Source: Burkholderiaceae bacterium (GTDB lineage Bacteria > Pseudomonadota > Gammaproteobacteria > Burkholderiales > Burkholderiaceae). From it: DNA of 9,311 nucleotides. The stretch spans positions 1 to 9,311 of the forward strand of contig JAGOCV010000153.1 in the NCBI GenBank assembly GCA_017998575.1. The letters run 5' to 3'. The notes below the pieces were generated by a model. It made no database searches and was not told the DNA's origin. It worked only from the letters and a program-made list of their open reading frames with translations. Every line of letters starts with the position of its first letter. Position 1 is the first letter of the stretch. Shown piece after piece: positions 1 through 6,600 of the stretch. The position numbers and the translations under genes were made by a program.

Positions 1-509
1 GGCAGCAGCCTGTGCGTGAGCGCGTCGACGGCCGCCACGTGCATCGCCGTGGGGAACACGTCGTTGCTCGACTGGCTGCGGTTGACGTCGTCGTTGGGGT
101 GCACCAGGCGGCCCTCGCCACGTTCGCCGCCCAGCAGTTCGCTGGCGCGGTTGGCCAGCACCTCGTTGACGTTCATGTTGGTCTGCGTGCCCGAGCCGGT
201 CTGCCACACCACGAGCGGGAACTCGTCGGTATGGCCGCCGCCGATCACCTCGTCCGCCGCGGCCACGATGGCCTTCGTTTTCTTCTCGTCCTGCAGGCCC
301 AGCGCATGGTTGACCACGGCCGAGGCGCGCTTGACCTGGGCCAGCGCCCGGATGATCTCGCGCGGCTGGCGCTCGCCCGAGATGTCGAAATTCTGCAGCG
401 AGCGCTGCGTCTGCGCGCCCCAGAGCCTGTCGGCCGGGACCTCGATCGGGCCGAAGGTGTCCTTCTCGGTGCGGGTGGCGCCGCGGGGGGTGGATTGGCT
501 TGTGCTCAT
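1..509 (-). CDS. fumC: Fumarate hydratase class II (FumC), N-terminal part, cut by window edge
   Basis: This is the iron-independent fumarase of the TCA cycle, which interconverts fumarate and L-malate in the cytoplasm as a homotetramer of the aspartase/fumarase superfamily. Translating the minus strand from the ATG at 509 gives 169 codons beginning [20 protein letters not shown]. Family hallmarks follow: [18 protein letters not shown] near residues 24-41, the substrate-binding segment [13 protein letters not shown] at about 105-117, and [21 protein letters not shown] at about 137-157. Full-length FumC is about 460-470 residues, so roughly two thirds, including the superfamily signature loop (GSSxMPxKxN), lies left of the window. 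The Shine-Dalgarno site is weak (AGG about 11 nt upstream). The gene diverges from a class I fumarase, so the two isoenzymes share one intergenic region. The identification is very secure. Confidence 0.97.
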
Positions 510-578
510 GGCAATACGTGACCTGTCAAAATAGCGGGCTGGGGACAGCCTTGCCCAAGGCCCTCCAGCATAGCCTCT

Positions 579-597
579 GATAAAAGCAATTCTCATC
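579..597. promoter_or_regulatory. Possible Fur-box-like site between the two fumarase genes
   Basis: The 19 bases from 579 read GATAAAAGCAATTCTCATC and agree with the classical Fur consensus at 12 of 19 positions by my own alignment (the GATAA start, the central AAT and the ATC end). The site lies about 57 bp upstream of the class I fumarase start and about 70 bp upstream of fumC, so it could influence either. A 12/19 match is suggestive only: a chance A/T-rich promoter element would look similar. Confidence 0.25.
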
Positions 598-653
598 TGA
601 TGGTCGGATCACCGCCTGCTGCGGATGCGTGTTGCACCCAACCCCACGACGCC

Positions 654-2204
654 ATGACCACGATCAAACAAGCCGACCTGATCGAATCGATCTCCGCCGC
701 GCTGCAGTACATCAGCTACTACCATCCCGCCGACTACATCGCCCACCTGGCGCGCGCCTACGAACGCGAGCAGAGCGCGGCCGCCAAGGACGCGATCGCG
801 CAGATCCTCACCAACAGCAAGATGAGCGCGACCGGCCAGCGCCCCATCTGCCAGGACACCGGCATCGTGAACGTGTTCCTCAAGGTGGGCATGGGCGTGC
901 GCTGGGAGGGCTTCACGGGCAGCCTCGACGACGCCGTCAACGAGGGTGTGCGCCGCGGCTACAACCACCCCGACAACACGCTGCGCGCCTCGGTGGTGGC
1001 CGATCCTCACTTCGCGCGCAAGAACACGAAGGACAACACGCCGGCCGTGATCTTCACCGAGCTCGTGCCCGGCGACACGCTGGACATTACCGTCGCGGCC
1101 AAGGGCGGCGGCTCCGAGAACAAGAGCAAGATGGTCATGCTCAATCCCGGCGACTCCATCGTCGACTGGGTGCTCAAGACCGTGCCCACCATGGGCGCGG
1201 GCTGGTGTCCGCCCGGCATGCTGGGCATCGGCATCGGCGGCACGGCCGAGAAAGCCGTGCTGATGGCCAAGGAAAGCCTGATGGACGACATCGACATGTA
1301 CGAGCTGCAGGCCAGGGCCTCGCGCGGCGAGAAGCTGTCGCAGGTCGAGGAGATGCGGCTGGAGCTCTACGAGAAGGTCAACGCATTGGGCATCGGCGCC
1401 CAGGGCCTGGGCGGCCTGACCACCGTGCTCGACGTCAAGATCAGGATGTACCCCACGCATGCGGCCAGCAAGCCCGTGGCCATGATTCCCAACTGCGCGG
1501 CCACGCGCCATGCGCACTTCGTGATGCGGGGCGACGGCCCCGTGTACCTCGAGGCGCCCAGCCTTGACCTGTGGCCGCAGGTGAACTGGGCTCCCGACGA
1601 GAAGAAGAGCAAGCGCGTCAACCTGGACACGCTCACGCCGGCAGAAGTCGCCAGCTGGAAGCCGGGCGACACGCTGCTGCTCAATGGCAAGATGCTCACG
1701 GGCCGTGACGCCGCGCACAAGCGCATCCAGGGCATGCTGGCCAAGGGCGAAAAGCTGCCGGTGGACTTCACCAACCGCGTCATCTACTACGTGGGCCCGG
1801 TCGATCCGGTCAAGGGCGAGGCCGTGGGCCCGGCCGGCCCCACCACCGCCACGCGCATGGACAGCTTCACCGACATGATGCTCGAGCAGACCGGCCTGAT
1901 CGCCATGATCGGCAAGGCCGAGCGCGGCGCGGCCACCGTCGAGTCGATCAAGAAACACAAGAGCGCCTACCTCATGGCCGTGGGCGGCGCGGCCTACCTG
2001 GTCTCCAAGGCGATCAAGACCGCCAGGGTGGTGGGCTTCGAGGACCTGGGCATGGAAGCGATCTACGAATTCGACGTGGTCGACATGCCCGTGACCGTGG
2101 CCGTGGACTCGGGCGGCACCAACGCGCACGTGACCGGCCCGGCCGAATGGCAGAAGCGCATCGCCTCGGGCGAGTTCAAGCGCATTCCGGTGGCCGCCGC
2201 CTGA
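654..2204 (+). CDS. fumA: Class I fumarate hydratase (4Fe-4S, single chain)
   Basis: This is the iron-sulfur fumarase of the TCA cycle, hydrating fumarate to L-malate. I place the start at the ATG at 654 (516 aa, MTTIKQADLIES...), because homologues of this type begin there and the 18 residues added by the ATG at 600 are unlike the family. Neither start has a clear Shine-Dalgarno site. Three Cys in family motifs are the expected cluster ligands: PICQDTG (C66), GWCPPGM (C185) and NCAATRHAHF (C281). Other conserved blocks are GGGSENKSKM (151-160), GPTTATRMDSFTDMM (395-409) and SGGTNAHVTGPAEWQ (486-500). The N-terminal alpha domain (to about 340) and the C-terminal beta domain are fused, as in E. 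coli FumA and the parasite enzymes, and the length is normal. Its TGA overlaps the murI ATG, so the two are probably translationally coupled. The 4Fe-4S type is sensitive to oxygen and iron limitation, unlike the divergent fumC product. The symbol fumA is used for the class; some annotators would write fumB. Confidence 0.95.
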   Translation: MTTIKQADLIESISAALQYISYYHPADYIAHLARAYEREQSAAAKDAIAQILTNSKMSATGQRPICQDTGIVNVFLKVGMGVRWEGFTGSLDDAVNEGVRRGYNHPDNTLRASVVADPHFARKNTKDNTPAVIFTELVPGDTLDITVAAKGGGSENKSKMVMLNPGDSIVDWVLKTVPTMGAGWCPPGMLGIGIGGTAEKAVLMAKESLMDDIDMYELQARASRGEKLSQVEEMRLELYEKVNALGIGAQGLGGLTTVLDVKIRMYPTHAASKPVAMIPNCAATRHAHFVMRGDGPVYLEAPSLDLWPQVNWAPDEKKSKRVNLDTLTPAEVASWKPGDTLLLNGKMLTGRDAAHKRIQGMLAKGEKLPVDFTNRVIYYVGPVDPVKGEAVGPAGPTTATRMDSFTDMMLEQTGLIAMIGKAERGAATVESIKKHKSAYLMAVGGAAYLVSKAIKTARVVGFEDLGMEAIYEFDVVDMPVTVAVDSGGTNAHVTGPAEWQKRIASGEFKRIPVAAA

Positions 2205-3013
2205 TGGATGCACAGCCGCCCCTGCAGCCCGGCGCGCCGATCGGCGTGTTCGACAGCGGCATCGGCGGCCTGTCCATCCTGGCTGCGCTGCGCGTGGCCA
2301 TGCCGCGCGAGCACTTCGTCTACTACGCCGACAGCGGGCATGCACCCTACGGCGAGAAGGGCGGCGCGTTCGTGCAGCAACGCTCGCTCACCGTTGCCGA
2401 GGCGTTGCAGCGCGAGCATGGCATCAAGGCCCTGGTGGTGGCCTGCAACACCGCCACCACGGCCGCCATCGGCCTGCTACGCGAACGCTGGCCGCGCCTG
2501 CCCATCGTGGGCGTGGAGCCCGCGCTCAAACCCGCCCTGCTGCTCACGCAGACGCGCCGCGTGGGCGTGATCGCCACGCGCGTTACGCTGGAGAGCGCAC
2601 GCGTGGCCGCGCTGCTGGCCGGGCTGCAACACGAGGCCCGCTTCGTGCTGCAACCCTGCGATGGCCTGGCCGAGGCCATCGAGCTCAACGACACGCCCAC
2701 CATCGCCGCACTCAGCCGGCGCTACCTGCGGGAGCTGGGCACGTTCGGCCACGCGCCGGGCGAGATCGACACGCTGGTGCTGGGCTGCACCCACTACCCG
2801 CTGGTGATCGACACGCTGATCGAGCAACTGCCCGAGGGCATCGAGCTCGTGCACACCGGCCCGGCCGTCGCGCGCCAGTGCGCGCGCGTGCTACAGGCTG
2901 CCGGACTGCAGCACGAGGGGCGCGAGCACGCGGGCGAGGTGATCTGGCGCACCAGCGGCGAGCCCGCCGCGCTGCAGGATGCCGCCCGGCGCTGGCTAGG
3001 GCTGGGCGGCTGA
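2204..3013 (+). CDS. murI: Glutamate racemase
   Basis: A cytoplasmic, cofactor-independent racemase that makes D-glutamate for peptidoglycan. The start is the ATG at 2204, which shares one base with the preceding TGA (TGATG) and gives 269 aa, normal for the family. Key motifs are IGVFDSGIGGLS (13-24), YYADSGHAPYG (40-50, substrate pocket), VVACNTATTA (78-87) with catalytic Cys81, and LVLGCTHYPL (191-200) with catalytic Cys195 followed by His197. Both Asp/Glu racemase half-domains are complete. An in-frame ATG further upstream (2147) lies inside the fumarase gene and adds unrelated residues, so I reject it. The gene is probably expressed from the fumarase promoter by read-through and coupling. 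Its 3' end overlaps the convergent transporter gene by 18 bp. Confidence 0.96.
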   Translation: MDAQPPLQPGAPIGVFDSGIGGLSILAALRVAMPREHFVYYADSGHAPYGEKGGAFVQQRSLTVAEALQREHGIKALVVACNTATTAAIGLLRERWPRLPIVGVEPALKPALLLTQTRRVGVIATRVTLESARVAALLAGLQHEARFVLQPCDGLAEAIELNDTPTIAALSRRYLRELGTFGHAPGEIDTLVLGCTHYPLVIDTLIEQLPEGIELVHTGPAVARQCARVLQAAGLQHEGREHAGEVIWRTSGEPAALQDAARRWLGLGG

Positions 3014-4333
3014 GGCCGTAGCGTCTGCAGCTTCTGCGGCAGCGCGGCCCCGGCCCACGTTCACGGTAGCCAGCAGCACGAGGCCGGCCAAGAACAGGAA
3101 GGCCGTCGAGAGGATGGCCGTGCGCTGGTTGCCGCCTGTGGCCCAGGTGATGGCGCCGTACGTCAGCGGCCCGATGATGCTGGCCAGCCGGATCGCGAAC
3201 GTCCAGAGGCCGTAGAACTCGGCCAGTTGCCGCCGCGGCGCGAACATGCCGGCCATGGCCCGGCCGGCCGACTGGCTCGAACCCATGCACAGGCCCGCGA
3301 TGGCTGCGGCCCACCAGAACTGGCCCTTGGTGGTGCTGACGGCAGCGATGATGCAGGTGGCGATCCAGCCCACCAGCGTGACGGCCAGTGCGAGCTTGTG
3401 GCCGATGCGGTCCTGCCAGTAGCCGAAGGCGAACGCGCCACCGGCCGCCGCCAGGTTGAGCACGAAGATGAGCACCATGGTTTCCTGCTGCCGGAAGCCG
3501 ATCACCTGCTCGGCATAGATGGCCGCCAGCGTGATAGCCACCGCCACACCGCCCTGATAGAACACGGCGCAGGCCATCAGGCGCACGAAGTCGCTGTAGG
3601 CCCGGGCCTGGGCGAAGGTAGCGCGCAACTGCGCCAGCGAGGCGGCCAGGCCGCCACGTCGCAAGGCCTGGGCGTCGGGCTGCGCACGCTCGCCCAGCAG
3701 CCGGAACGTCACCAGCGCTGCCAGTCCGTACAGCACGGCTGTGATCAGCATGGTCACGGGCACGAAATGGCTGGCGGGCAAGCCGCGCGCCTGGGCCCAC
3801 AACACGTAGCCCAGGCACAGGCCCAGCGCCAGCATGCCGCCCAGATAGCCGAAGCTCCAGCCCCAGCCGCTCACGCGGCCCAGCGCGTCGGGTCGGGCCA
3901 GTTCAGGAAGGAAGGCGGCAGAAAGCGACTCGCCCGCCGAGAAGAACGCGTTGGAGAGCACGATCAGCAGCATGGCCAGCGCGACGGCCGTCGTGCCCTC
4001 TGCACGCGGCGTGAAGGCAAGCGCCGCGGTGGTGACCACGCATCCCACGGTCACCCAGGCCAGCAGCCGCTTCTTGGCCGCTCGCAGGTCTGCATAGGCG
4101 CCCAGGCTCGGCATGGTGAGCATCACGATGGCGTAGGAGATGCTCAAGGCCACCGTCCACGCGAAGGTGGCCCATTCGGCGCCCTCGGCAATGCCCCCCA
4201 CGAAGTAGGCCGCGAATACGGCCGTGAGCACCACCGTGGTGTAGCCCGAGTTCGCGAAGTCGTACATGGCCCAGCCAAAGACCTCGCGACGCCGTACGCC
4301 GGGATTGAGTGCGTCCTGAGAAAACATGGCCAT
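2996..4333 (-). CDS. MFS transporter of the Atg22/UMF1 type
   Basis: A 445-aa inner-membrane protein of the major facilitator superfamily. The N-terminal block VFGWAMYDFANSGYTTVV (18-35) is the hallmark of the UMF1/Atg22-like branch. About twelve hydrophobic segments can be seen, in two halves separated by a charged loop around 213-245. Each half has a motif-A-like loop: PSLGAYADLRAAKKR at 75-89 and GYWQDRIGHKLAL at 304-316. The substrate is unknown; yeast Atg22 exports amino acids from the vacuole, but bacterial members are mostly uncharacterised. The start at 4333 is supported by an AAGGAG sequence 7 nt upstream; the ATG at 4327 would leave a 13-nt spacing. The gene follows the 209-aa gene by 71 bp on the same strand and may be co-transcribed with it. 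The C-terminal tail (429-445) is Ala-rich and low in complexity. Confidence 0.9.
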   Translation of the reverse strand: MAMFSQDALNPGVRRREVFGWAMYDFANSGYTTVVLTAVFAAYFVGGIAEGAEWATFAWTVALSISYAIVMLTMPSLGAYADLRAAKKRLLAWVTVGCVVTTAALAFTPRAEGTTAVALAMLLIVLSNAFFSAGESLSAAFLPELARPDALGRVSGWGWSFGYLGGMLALGLCLGYVLWAQARGLPASHFVPVTMLITAVLYGLAALVTFRLLGERAQPDAQALRRGGLAASLAQLRATFAQARAYSDFVRLMACAVFYQGGVAVAITLAAIYAEQVIGFRQQETMVLIFVLNLAAAGGAFAFGYWQDRIGHKLALAVTLVGWIATCIIAAVSTTKGQFWWAAAIAGLCMGSSQSAGRAMAGMFAPRRQLAEFYGLWTFAIRLASIIGPLTYGAITWATGGNQRTAILSTAFLFLAGLVLLATVNVGRGRAAAEAADATASAAQP

Positions 4334-4340
4334 GTCGCGA

Positions 4341-4346
4341 CTCCTT
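4341..4346 (-). promoter_or_regulatory. Ribosome binding site of the MFS transporter
   Basis: AAGGAG on the minus strand, 7 nt before the ATG at 4333. It favours that start over the second ATG at 4327. Confidence 0.75.
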
Positions 4347-4404
4347 CAAGCAGGCGCGAGCATAGCCCACGCGCACGACACGGGCCGACGCGGCCGGGCC
4401 GGGC

Positions 4405-5034
4405 TCAGTGCAGGTGGCGGGGGCGGCGTCCACCGCCATGGCCGCCGGGGGCACCCGGGCCGCGCGGCGGCTTGCCGATTTCGAGCGAATTGACCAGCTT
4501 GTCGAAGCGGTCGCCGAAGAGCTTGTCGATCTCGGCCACGACGCCGCCGAGCTCGGCACCATCGAAATGACGCTCCATCAGGCTGACCACGTCTTCCACC
4601 AGCAGGTCGCGCTGCACCTGCATGATGGCCGCGGGCGTGGGGCCCACGAACAGCATCACAAAATCGTCGCGTGCCTCGCGGCCGGCGTCTTCGTCTTCCT
4701 CGTCGAACTCGGTGTCGTAGAAGGACACCTCGAGAGCCGCACCCTGCTCTGCCAGCTCATTGAGCGACATGCACAGTTCGTCGAGCGACTGCCGGAAGTC
4801 TTCATCGCCAGGCACCGTCCAGCAGATCTGCAGCAGATGCTTGGCGGCGTCGAACTGGATGCCCGGCTCTTCTTCGTAGACGCTGGGGGCGCCGTCGGCG
4901 AGCGAACGCGCCCCGGCGTACTTCCACAGGGGTCGCAGCGCGTCCTGGAGCTGCTCGTAGCCGACATCGGCGCGCAACTGCACATCGCCGTGTACGTGGA
5001 TTTCGAAAGGGGACTCTTCGTTGTATCGGGCCAT
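4405..5034 (-). CDS. Conserved-looking acidic protein of unknown function
   Basis: A 209-aa soluble protein with no signal peptide or membrane segment. I do not recognise a characterised function; it reminds me of a Comamonadaceae-restricted family (tentatively DUF6806), which I could not check. The N-terminus carries FEIHVHGDVQLRADVGYEQLQ (10-30). The middle has a strongly acidic run, FDEEDEDAGREARDD (110-124). A conserved-looking helical region, VGPTPAAIMQVQRDLLVEDVV (130-150), follows, then an amphipathic stretch EIDKLFGDRFDKLVNSLEIG (168-187). The tail from 188 is Gly/Pro/Arg/His-rich and ends RRPRHLH. A start at 5034 is the only reasonable one, although the Shine-Dalgarno site is poor. 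The gene lies 71 bp ahead of the transporter on the same strand, so a shared transcript is possible. The coding signal is good: base composition matches the host and no better frame competes. Confidence 0.8.
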   Translation of the reverse strand: MARYNEESPFEIHVHGDVQLRADVGYEQLQDALRPLWKYAGARSLADGAPSVYEEEPGIQFDAAKHLLQICWTVPGDEDFRQSLDELCMSLNELAEQGAALEVSFYDTEFDEEDEDAGREARDDFVMLFVGPTPAAIMQVQRDLLVEDVVSLMERHFDGAELGGVVAEIDKLFGDRFDKLVNSLEIGKPPRGPGAPGGHGGGRRPRHLH

Positions 5035-5143
5035 GGATGCGCTCTGGGGGAAGCTGGCATTTTCGCACGCGGACGATGCGGCGGGGGAACGGGGTCGAGC
5101 CGGCAGGAATCCTCATGGCCGCCAGGGCGGCCCGCGCGTCTGC

Positions 5144-5168
5144 TTCGCCTTTCATGACGACACTTCGC
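5144..5168 (+). promoter_or_regulatory. Perfect PIP box (TTCGC-N15-TTCGC), HrpX/HrpB-type operator
   Basis: TTCGC occupies 5144-5148 and is repeated exactly at 5164-5168 with 15 bases between. This is the full consensus of the plant-inducible promoter box bound by AraC-family HrpX in Xanthomonas and Acidovorax, and it also fits the hrpII box read by Ralstonia HrpB. The direct repeats are oriented to drive the plus strand. The site lies 89 bp upstream of the ATG of the 143-aa gene. At the usual 30-32 nt downstream there is GAGCAT (5201-5206), which fits the YANNNT minus-10 pattern except at its first base; a full match, CATGGT, lies at 5204-5209 (35 nt). Confidence 0.8.
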
Positions 5169-5247
5169 ATGACAACACCCATCGTCCGCGCGCCTGCGCC
5201 GAGCATGGTGGTACTGGACCTCGCATTGAGGCCAGCCTTCAACCAGC

Positions 5248-5252
5248 AGGAG
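5248..5252 (+). promoter_or_regulatory. Ribosome binding site fixing the start of the 143-aa gene
   Basis: AGGAG with a 5-nt spacer to the ATG at 5258. The reading frame is open back to 5021, but this site and the PIP box upstream place the true start at 5258. Confidence 0.8.
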
Positions 5253-5257
5253 TCACC

Positions 5258-5689
5258 ATGGGAATCGGAGCACCAATCGCAACAACACTATTAGGCGGCG
5301 CATCCGCACTCGACGGCGCGTCCGGATCCGGACCCGTATCTATCCTCGACAAACTTCGCGGCACGCTCCAGAACGGCGCTCAGAACCTGCTCGGATCGTT
5401 GACGGAACTCTTCAAGGGCAACCTGAAGGGCGCAGCGAGTCAATTCATTGCAGGGTGCTTCGGCGCACCGCCACCCGGCCAAACCGATCAAGCCAACAAG
5501 GACTTCGGCGCGTCCAGCGGCCTCCTGCTCGCGGACCCATTGAAAGGCACGTTCAGCCCCATGCAAAGCGAGGGGACCGACGATGAATACGAAGACGACA
5601 AGGCTGAGATCAACAAGAAGGAAGCCGAAGACAAGATGTTCAGGACTCTGGAACTGAACAAGATCTACAGCAACAGCATCGCCGGATGA
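5258..5689 (+). CDS. Candidate type III-secreted or Hrp-associated protein, 143 aa
   Basis: I recognise no family. The N-terminus MGIGAPIATTLLGGASALDG has an aliphatic residue at position 3 and no acidic residue before Asp19; with the PIP box upstream, this resembles a type III secretion signal. Residues 28-68 form amphipathic Gly/Leu/Ala-rich segments (ILDKLRGTLQNGAQNLLGSL, then LFKGNLKGAASQFIAG). A Pro/Gly linker follows (69-75). From about 105 the chain is highly charged (GTDDEYEDDKAEINKKEAED) and ends in a likely helix, MFRTLELNKIYSNSIAG. That ending recalls the C-terminal helices of filament, needle or rod subunits, but this is only an impression. By hand count GC is about 58% over 5281-5689, well below the flanking genes, and codons such as CTA, TTA and GTA appear that neighbours avoid, suggesting horizontal acquisition. 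It overlaps the next gene (ATGATG). Alternatives are a small effector, a translocon accessory or a filament-like subunit. Confidence 0.75.
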   Translation: MGIGAPIATTLLGGASALDGASGSGPVSILDKLRGTLQNGAQNLLGSLTELFKGNLKGAASQFIAGCFGAPPPGQTDQANKDFGASSGLLLADPLKGTFSPMQSEGTDDEYEDDKAEINKKEAEDKMFRTLELNKIYSNSIAG

Positions 5690-6069
5690 TGGGCAACACC
5701 ACCGCCACCCCACGGGCCAGCGACGAAGCCTGCGTGCTTGCGCACGCGATGGCGGAAGCCCTGCTCAGTTGCGCGTCGGACGACGCCGAGCGTCTGTACG
5801 GTGAGCTGTGCGAAGCCGAGCCCCGCGCCCGCGACATGCTCATCTATCCGATGATGATCGCAGCGCAGCGCAATCGCCTGCTCGACTTCTACCGGGACCT
5901 TCACGAGAACGACCCCGACAACCACCTGGAGATACAGGCACTGTGCCTGCACCGCCTGGGCGATCCGGGATGGGAGCGCGTGGCGCGGCAGGTCGCGGCC
6001 AGTCATGCCGACCCCGTGGTGCAGCACGCCATGCGCGAATTGATGGGCCAGCCCGAGCCGGTGCAGTGA
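5686..6069 (+). CDS. HrpB1/HrpK-like acidic helical protein, 127 aa
   Basis: A small all-helical protein with no lysine and about 21 acidic against 11 arginine residues. It looks like two to three TPR-like helical hairpins: ACVLAHAMAEALLSCASDDAE (15-35), LIYPMMIAAQRNRLLDFYRDL (52-72) and LEIQALCLHRLGDPGWERVA (81-100). The segment ALCLHRLGDPGW followed by a helix and DPVVQHAMREL (109-119) resembles the end of the HrpB1/HrpK family (SctX/PscG-like type III secretion proteins). Tandem ATGs at 5686 and 5689 overlap the preceding stop, so translation is coupled to the 143-aa gene. In this position an acidic helical protein could be a dedicated chaperone or an apparatus accessory for the upstream product. 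The family assignment rests on recollection of a pattern, not on a search; a generic TPR-like protein remains possible. Confidence 0.75.
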   Translation: MMGNTTATPRASDEACVLAHAMAEALLSCASDDAERLYGELCEAEPRARDMLIYPMMIAAQRNRLLDFYRDLHENDPDNHLEIQALCLHRLGDPGWERVARQVAASHADPVVQHAMRELMGQPEPVQ

Positions 6070-6088
6070 CCACGGGCCGCGCACGACC

Positions 6089-6568
6089 ATGCGCCGACTG
6101 AGGCTCACGCCGCGCATCGACCTGGAAGTTTTCTTCCGGGCCGAGCCGGCGCTGCGTCACCCCTCTGGCGGTCTTCCGGATGAAGCCGCCATCGCCGTGC
6201 TGCGTGCGCGTCTGCAGCACTGCCCATCCATCGGCTTCGAGATGGACGGGCAGGCGATCGGCGGCCTCATCCTCGAAGGGCACGAAGCGTTCATCGCCGT
6301 CCTGCCCAACGCGCATGGTCACTGGGCTTTGCTGCTCAAGCCGGCACTGGACTGGCTTTTCGGCCTGCGCGCAGCCGTTCTCGCGCGCGTGGCGGTCGAC
6401 AATCACAGCAGCATCGCGCTGATGGAGCGCCACGGCTGGCGCAGGCTGCGCGCGGACGCGTCGACCATCAGCTACCTGATGGTGCCGCTGTCGGGGACGC
6501 GCAAAACGGCCTATCGCTTTCGCGAAGACGCTGCGGCGCGCCGACCCCCGGCAGCTTCGGCCGGATGA
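6089..6568 (+). CDS. GNAT-fold acetyltransferase-like protein with an unusual CoA loop
   Basis: A 159-aa protein with the late part of a GNAT fold: a strand AFIAVLP (67-73), a loop-helix NAHGHWALLLKPALDWLFG (74-92), a strand AAVLARVAVDN (95-105) and a helix SSIALMERHGWRRL (107-120). The VDNHSSIALMERHGW block is typical of motif B in GNATs. The CoA pyrophosphate loop, normally Q/R-x-x-G-x-G/A, reads N-A-H-G-H-W here: only the central Gly is kept, so acetyl-CoA binding may be altered or lost. Similar loops occur in small GNAT-like proteins of phages. The gene begins 19 nt after the 127-aa gene without a clear Shine-Dalgarno site and probably belongs to the same transcript. The C-terminal tail (146-159) is low-complexity Ala/Pro/Arg. 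The substrate is unknown; it could be a partner encoded in the cassette or a host protein. Confidence 0.72.
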   Translation: MRRLRLTPRIDLEVFFRAEPALRHPSGGLPDEAAIAVLRARLQHCPSIGFEMDGQAIGGLILEGHEAFIAVLPNAHGHWALLLKPALDWLFGLRAAVLARVAVDNHSSIALMERHGWRRLRADASTISYLMVPLSGTRKTAYRFREDAAARRPPAASAG

Positions 6569-6600
6569 TTGCGCGGCTCGCCCGCTGCCGACAACGACGC

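Noticed and set aside
524..529. TTGACA on the minus strand as a minus-35 box for fumC
   Set aside because: It is only 14 nt from the fumC start codon, leaving no room for a minus-10 box and transcript start before the ATG.
600..653. Upstream ATG for the class I fumarase
   Set aside because: The extra 18 residues are unlike the family and there is no ribosome site; it also falls right next to the possible regulatory element.
609..2345. Very long minus-strand open frame opposite the class I fumarase and murI
   Set aside because: Antisense shadow in GC-rich DNA; His/Arg/Ala/Gly-rich translation with no family motif, while the plus strand encodes a textbook fumarase.
3227..4570. Long plus-strand open frame opposite the MFS transporter
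   Set aside because: Translation is low-complexity (Gly/His/Arg/Gln) and antisense to a clear membrane protein with a good ribosome site.
5062..5066. A third TTCGC as part of another PIP box
   Set aside because: No second TTCGC lies 15 bases away on either side.
5021..5257. N-terminal extension of the 143-aa gene by 79 codons
   Set aside because: It would run through the PIP box and overlap the divergent gene start; AGGAG at 5248 fixes the start at 5258.
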